Part shown: positions 61,088-64,000 of the stretch, piece by piece
How the letters are laid out: the number at the start of each line of letters is the position of its first letter
How positions within the stretch are numbered: the stretch's first letter is position 1
Notes under the pieces: model-generated
Databases searched by the model: none
Seen by the model: the letters and a program-made list of their open reading frames with translations, nothing else
What the model was told of the DNA's origin: nothing
Program-made: the position numbers and the translations under genes
Assembly: GCF_011059135.1 (NCBI RefSeq)
Contig: NZ_JAALGD010000012.1
Location: forward strand, 62,001 to 126,000
Length of the DNA: 64,000 nt
Reading direction: 5' to 3'
Origin: Brevibacillus sp. SYP-B805
GTDB taxonomy: Bacteria; Bacillota; Bacilli; Brevibacillales; Brevibacillaceae

Positions 61088-61762
61088 TTACCGCTTGGGT
61101 GCCAGTCCAAAGTTTTTCACTTCGATACGCTTGGTGGTGTCAAGCTGGATGACGTCTCCCCAAGCCAATACCACCTTTTGTTGAAACAGCGGCCCGTCAT
61201 AGACGAACGTATGATATTCCCCCGCTTCCCCCATCGGACAAACCTCCTGCTGCACGATCTCCTGCAAAAAGGCTTGATCCACTTCCCTGCCCAGCCACGC
61301 TGGCGTCAGCTTGTCGTCCCGCACCCGGATGACCACGGCACGATAGCCGGAATCGACAAAGGCCTGCAGCGCCTTCGCTGCATCGTCTTTGTTCATCCAG
61401 AGCGGGTAGAGCGGCGCCAGCCCGACGCTTTCCGCCACGGTTGTTCCCCATGCCCGATGTTCGTCGAGATACAAGTCCCCGTAGGCAATGGCATCCAGCT
61501 GATAACGCTCCTTGAGGTCGCGCAGGGAGCGGACGAAGGCATCCGTATAATCCTCGTAGCTGCACGCAACGAAGTGGATGGGAATCGACAGCGCCTCCGC
61601 CTGCGCTCGGATCAATTCCACCCGTTCTCCATGCCCGAAGGTTCTCCCGGTTTCCGCCGGAACGGTTGTCAGCAGGCAAACAACCTCTACGCCCTCCTGG
61701 ACCAGCTTGTGCAGCGCCATGCAGCCGTCCTTGCCCCCGCTCCACGAAAGTGCCGTACGCAT
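61088..61762 (-). CDS. Dph6-like ATP pyrophosphatase (MJ0570 family)
   Basis: 224 residues with the PP-loop LSWSGGKDGCMALHKL, FGHGERVELIRAQAEAL, GDLYLDEHRAWGTTVAESVG, and the C-terminal GEAGEYHTFVYDGPLF. In archaea and eukaryotes the family amidates diphthamide; bacteria lack diphthamide, so the bacterial substrate is unknown. The ATG at 61762 follows GGGGGA. Upstream (61763-61987) there is only a CCGCG/CGCGG hairpin. Confidence 0.85.
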   Translation of the reverse strand: MRTALSWSGGKDGCMALHKLVQEGVEVVCLLTTVPAETGRTFGHGERVELIRAQAEALSIPIHFVACSYEDYTDAFVRSLRDLKERYQLDAIAYGDLYLDEHRAWGTTVAESVGLAPLYPLWMNKDDAAKALQAFVDSGYRAVVIRVRDDKLTPAWLGREVDQAFLQEIVQQEVCPMGEAGEYHTFVYDGPLFQQKVVLAWGDVIQLDTTKRIEVKNFGLAPKR

Positions 61763-61987
61763 GCTCCTCTTCCCCCTCCCGAAAAAAGAGATCACCGCGC
61801 TTCCGGTGTCACGCGGTTATCATATCGCGTTTTTCCTGTTTCTCCAAGCGGTCATCCGGCGCGATTTCCGTCGCCAAGCGAAAGGCTATCTCCCATATAT
61901 CACATGAATTATTATGTAACATTGCCCCATTCCCCCGAAAATTTGTTAGTCTTATGATAATCGAGATAATTGGAGGGGCATAGAGAT

Positions 61988-62200
61988 ATGGATGTTATGA
62001 TTATGGTCATATTTTACATATTCTGGTTTATTATTACCGGTTACATCACCATTAATCCAGTAGGAGCATGGCAGTTGTTCGGAAAGTGGCAAGCGACCCG
62101 TTACCCTTCCAAAAAGTACTTTAGGGTGCTTCGCGTATTTGGGTTGATCGGATTCTTGTTACCGATTCTTTATTTCATGACTCAATTTTTTGAGAAATAA
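61988..62200 (+). CDS. Small two-helix membrane protein (DUF6199-like)
   Basis: 70 residues: hydrophobic helix 1 (about 4-20, IMVIFYIFWFIITGYI), a NPVGAWQLFGKWQA segment, and helix 2 (about 47-66). The layout recalls small DUF6199-type proteins, an impression only. The ATG at 61988 follows GGAGGGG by 8 nt. Lower GC than its neighbours. Function unknown. Confidence 0.7.
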   Translation: MDVMIMVIFYIFWFIITGYITINPVGAWQLFGKWQATRYPSKKYFRVLRVFGLIGFLLPILYFMTQFFEK

Positions 62201-62242
62201 CTTTGCCTATCCTCCCTTTCCCGTATGCCCTTTTTCTCAAGA

Positions 62243-62269
62243 AATAAGAAAAACCGCGTAACCACGCGG
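62243..62269 (-). terminator. tRNA-Arg terminator
   Basis: CCGCGT (62254-62259) and ACGCGG (62264-62269); TTTTTCTTATTTC follows on the minus strand. Confidence 0.85.
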
Positions 62270-62277
62270 CTTGTGTA

Positions 62278-62354
<77 letters not shown>

Positions 62355-62383
62355 GTTTTACGCATAAGAAATTGCCCCTTCTC

Positions 62384-62411
62384 ATTATAAGGCACAACGC
62401 GAATTTTGCAA
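62384..62411 (-). promoter_or_regulatory. tRNA-Arg promoter
   Basis: TTGCAA (62406-62411), 16 bp, TATAAT (62384-62389) on the minus strand. Confidence 0.75.
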
Positions 62412-62463
62412 ATGCCGGGAAGCTGGGAACCATTAAGAAGGCTGGCGATTTCACGGATCCATA

Positions 62464-62493
62464 AATAAAAAGGACCGGAGGACACGCCTCCAG
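62464..62493 (-). terminator. aceA terminator
   Basis: CCGGAGG (62475-62481) and CCTCCAG (62487-62493), one G-U pair; TCCTTTTTATTT follows on the minus strand. Confidence 0.85.
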
Positions 62494-62503
62494 CCCCGTT
62501 TGT

Positions 62504-63784
62504 TTACGGATGGACGAACTGCTCTTCTTCGGTGGAACCGGTTAGCGCCGTGGTAGAGGAGGTTCCCCCCGCAATCACCTGGGCAACCTCGTCAAAATAA
62601 CCGGTGCCCACCTCCCGCTGATGTCTGGTGGCTGTGTAGCCGTAGGCTTCGCTGGCAAACTCGGCCTGCTGCAGCTCCGAGTAGGCCGCCATGCCGCGAT
62701 CCCGGTAGCCGCGGGCCAGCTCAAACATGCTGTGGTTGAGCGTATGGAAGCCGGCCAGGGTTACGAATTGGAACTTGTAGCCCATGTCGCCCAGCTTGTT
62801 CTGGAATTCGGCGATGGTTTCTTCATCCAGCTTTTTCTTCCAGTTGAACGAAGGCGAGCAGTTGTACGCGAGAAGCTTGCCGGGATATTTCGCATGGATC
62901 GCCTCGGCAAAACGCCTGGCCTCCTCCAGATTCGGCTCCGAGGTCTCGCACCAGATCAGGTCGGCATACGGCGCGTAGCTCAGCCCGCGGGCGATGGCAG
63001 CTTCAAGGCCGCCGCGCATCCGGAAGAAGCCTTCCGTCGTCCGCTCGCCTGTCAGGAAGGGACGGTCGTTCTCATCGATGTCGCTGGTGATCAGGAATGC
63101 TCCGTTGGCATCCGTCCGGGCCACGATGATCGTCGGAACCCCCATCACATCCGCCGCGAAACGGGCGGCAATCAGGTTGCGGACAGCCGCCTGGGTCGGG
63201 ATCAGTACCTTGCCGCCCATATGGCCGCATTTTTTCTCGGAAGCGAGCTGATCTTCAAAATGAACGCCCGCCGCCCCCGCTTCAATCATGGCTTTCATCA
63301 GTTCGAATACATTGAGCGGACCGCCGAATCCCGCTTCCGCATCCGCCACAATGGGCGCGAACCAGTACGTATCCCCACTCCCCTCCGCGGTCTGGATCTG
63401 GTCGGCGCGCTGGAGGGCCTGATTGATCCGCTTCACCACATGCGGGACGCTGTTGGCCGGGTACAGACTCTGGTCCGGGTACATCTGCCCGGCCAGGTTG
63501 GCGTCTGCCGCCACCTGCCAGCCGCTCAGATAGATGGCCTTCAAGCCCGCTTTTACCTGCTGCACCGCCTGATTCCCGGTCAGTGCGCCCAGCGCCTTGA
63601 TATGATGTTCCGTATGCAGCAGATGCCACAGACGTTCAGCCCCCAGCTTCGCCAGGGTATGTTCGATCTGTACGGAACCGCGGAGCCGGATCACGTCCTC
63701 CGCCGTATACGGGCGTGTAATGCCGCGAAAGCGCTCGGATTTCCAGAATTCTTCCAGCTTTCTAATCTCCTCGTGTTTTCCCAT
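62504..63784 (-). CDS. aceA: Isocitrate lyase
   Basis: 426 residues. The catalytic signature [13 protein letters not shown] (Cys near residue 189) is intact, with [24 protein letters not shown] and [10 protein letters not shown]. It splits isocitrate to succinate and glyoxylate. The ATG at 63784 follows AGGA; the frame is open upstream into the aceB end in another phase. It lies 31 bp after aceB, forming the glyoxylate operon. Confidence 0.97.
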   Translation of the reverse strand: MGKHEEIRKLEEFWKSERFRGITRPYTAEDVIRLRGSVQIEHTLAKLGAERLWHLLHTEHHIKALGALTGNQAVQQVKAGLKAIYLSGWQVAADANLAGQMYPDQSLYPANSVPHVVKRINQALQRADQIQTAEGSGDTYWFAPIVADAEAGFGGPLNVFELMKAMIEAGAAGVHFEDQLASEKKCGHMGGKVLIPTQAAVRNLIAARFAADVMGVPTIIVARTDANGAFLITSDIDENDRPFLTGERTTEGFFRMRGGLEAAIARGLSYAPYADLIWCETSEPNLEEARRFAEAIHAKYPGKLLAYNCSPSFNWKKKLDEETIAEFQNKLGDMGYKFQFVTLAGFHTLNHSMFELARGYRDRGMAAYSELQQAEFASEAYGYTATRHQREVGTGYFDEVAQVIAGGTSSTTALTGSTEEEQFVHP

Positions 63785-63815
63785 CCTATCCTCATTCCTC
63801 TCTTCTTCATGATCG

Positions 63816-64000
63816 TTATGGTAAATAGTTGTAACCGGGAATCGTGAGAAACTCTGTAAAGTCGTCGTCGGTGACAAGCTGCAGGAACAGCTCCGCAGCG
63901 GCTTTGTACCTGCCCCTCTGGTAAGCTTCTTCACCCACCTGCTGCTTAATCGCGGCCAGCTCTTCCCCCAGGAACTGCCGCACCATCTCCAGCGTGATTT
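63816..64000 (-). CDS. aceB: Malate synthase A, C-terminal fragment (runs off the window)
   Basis: The last 61 codons are visible: [20 protein letters not shown] at the left edge, then a helical tail ending [11 protein letters not shown], typical of the malate synthase A C-terminus. It condenses glyoxylate with acetyl-CoA to malate. Gene order aceB-aceA supports the call; the active site lies outside the window. Confidence 0.85.
   Translation of the reverse strand, partial: ITLEMVRQFLGEELAAIKQQVGEEAYQRGRYKAAAELFLQLVTDDDFTEFLTIPGYNYLP

Overview
This window looks like the right-hand side of the replication-origin region of a spore-forming, moderately GC-rich member of the Bacillales. The gene content and order match the Bacillus subtilis interval from dnaX to spoIIE, read here mostly on the minus strand. 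The sporulation set (spoIIE, yabP, yabQ, spoVB, spoVT, fin, spoVG, sspF, csfB, bofA), Spo0A boxes, a T-box before metG and AbrB all support this. Protein character (a SpoVG/Veg/AbrB set with a cysteine-rich AbrB tail) suggests a Brevibacillus/Paenibacillaceae-like genome, but the genus is an inference.

Layout, in the direction of the minus-strand genes (right to left). 62.2-64.0 kb: glyoxylate shunt (aceB, partial, then aceA) and tRNA-Arg. 57.1-62.2 kb: assorted genes on both strands (pseudouridine synthase, tadA, a LexA-controlled dinB-like gene, a YkuK-like protein, a secreted SGNH hydrolase with an Ig-like tail, a Dph6-like ATP pyrophosphatase, a small membrane protein) and tRNA-Ser. 49.9-56.8 kb: a self-contained sugar-type operon (LacI regulator, TIM-barrel isomerase, Gfo/Idh oxidoreductase, lipoprotein, ABC ATPase, permease) behind three identical operators. 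45.4-49.8 kb: an HD hydrolase, a CocE-type hydrolase, the SRP RNA and a PAS histidine kinase. 41.0-45.4 kb: dnaX-ebfC-recR, then a CPBP protease, yaaL and bofA. 30.8-39.4 kb: a degenerate UDP-sugar-dehydrogenase-like gene, csfB, a decarboxylase, and the long tmk-darA-yaaR-holB-ricT-yabA-yabB-yazA-rsmI operon. 23.0-30.5 kb: abrB (divergent), metG with its T-box, tatD, yabE, rnmV, ksgA, veg, sspF. 14.2-23.0 kb: ispE, purR, ridA, spoVG, a COG0523 GTPase inserted on the opposite strand, glmU, prs, ctc, a GAF gene, pth. 1-14.1 kb: fin, mfd, a PrsA-like foldase, spoVT, spoVB, yabN/mazG, rqcP, yabP, yabQ, divIC, yabR and the 5' part of spoIIE.

The genes cover housekeeping (replication clamp loading, translation, cell-wall precursors, PRPP supply), sporulation control (Spo0A-type and sigma-H-type promoters, several anti-sigma factors) and a few accessory insertions. 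The least explained items are a roughly 300-bp almost completely palindromic intergenic segment at 4.54-4.84 kb, a dispersed family of GC-rich hairpin repeats sharing an AGCNAACGCT loop, a ctc leader hairpin that is both terminator and ribosome-site mask, and a possible sporulation small RNA between tatD and yabE. All functional calls come from reading motifs by eye; no database search was run.
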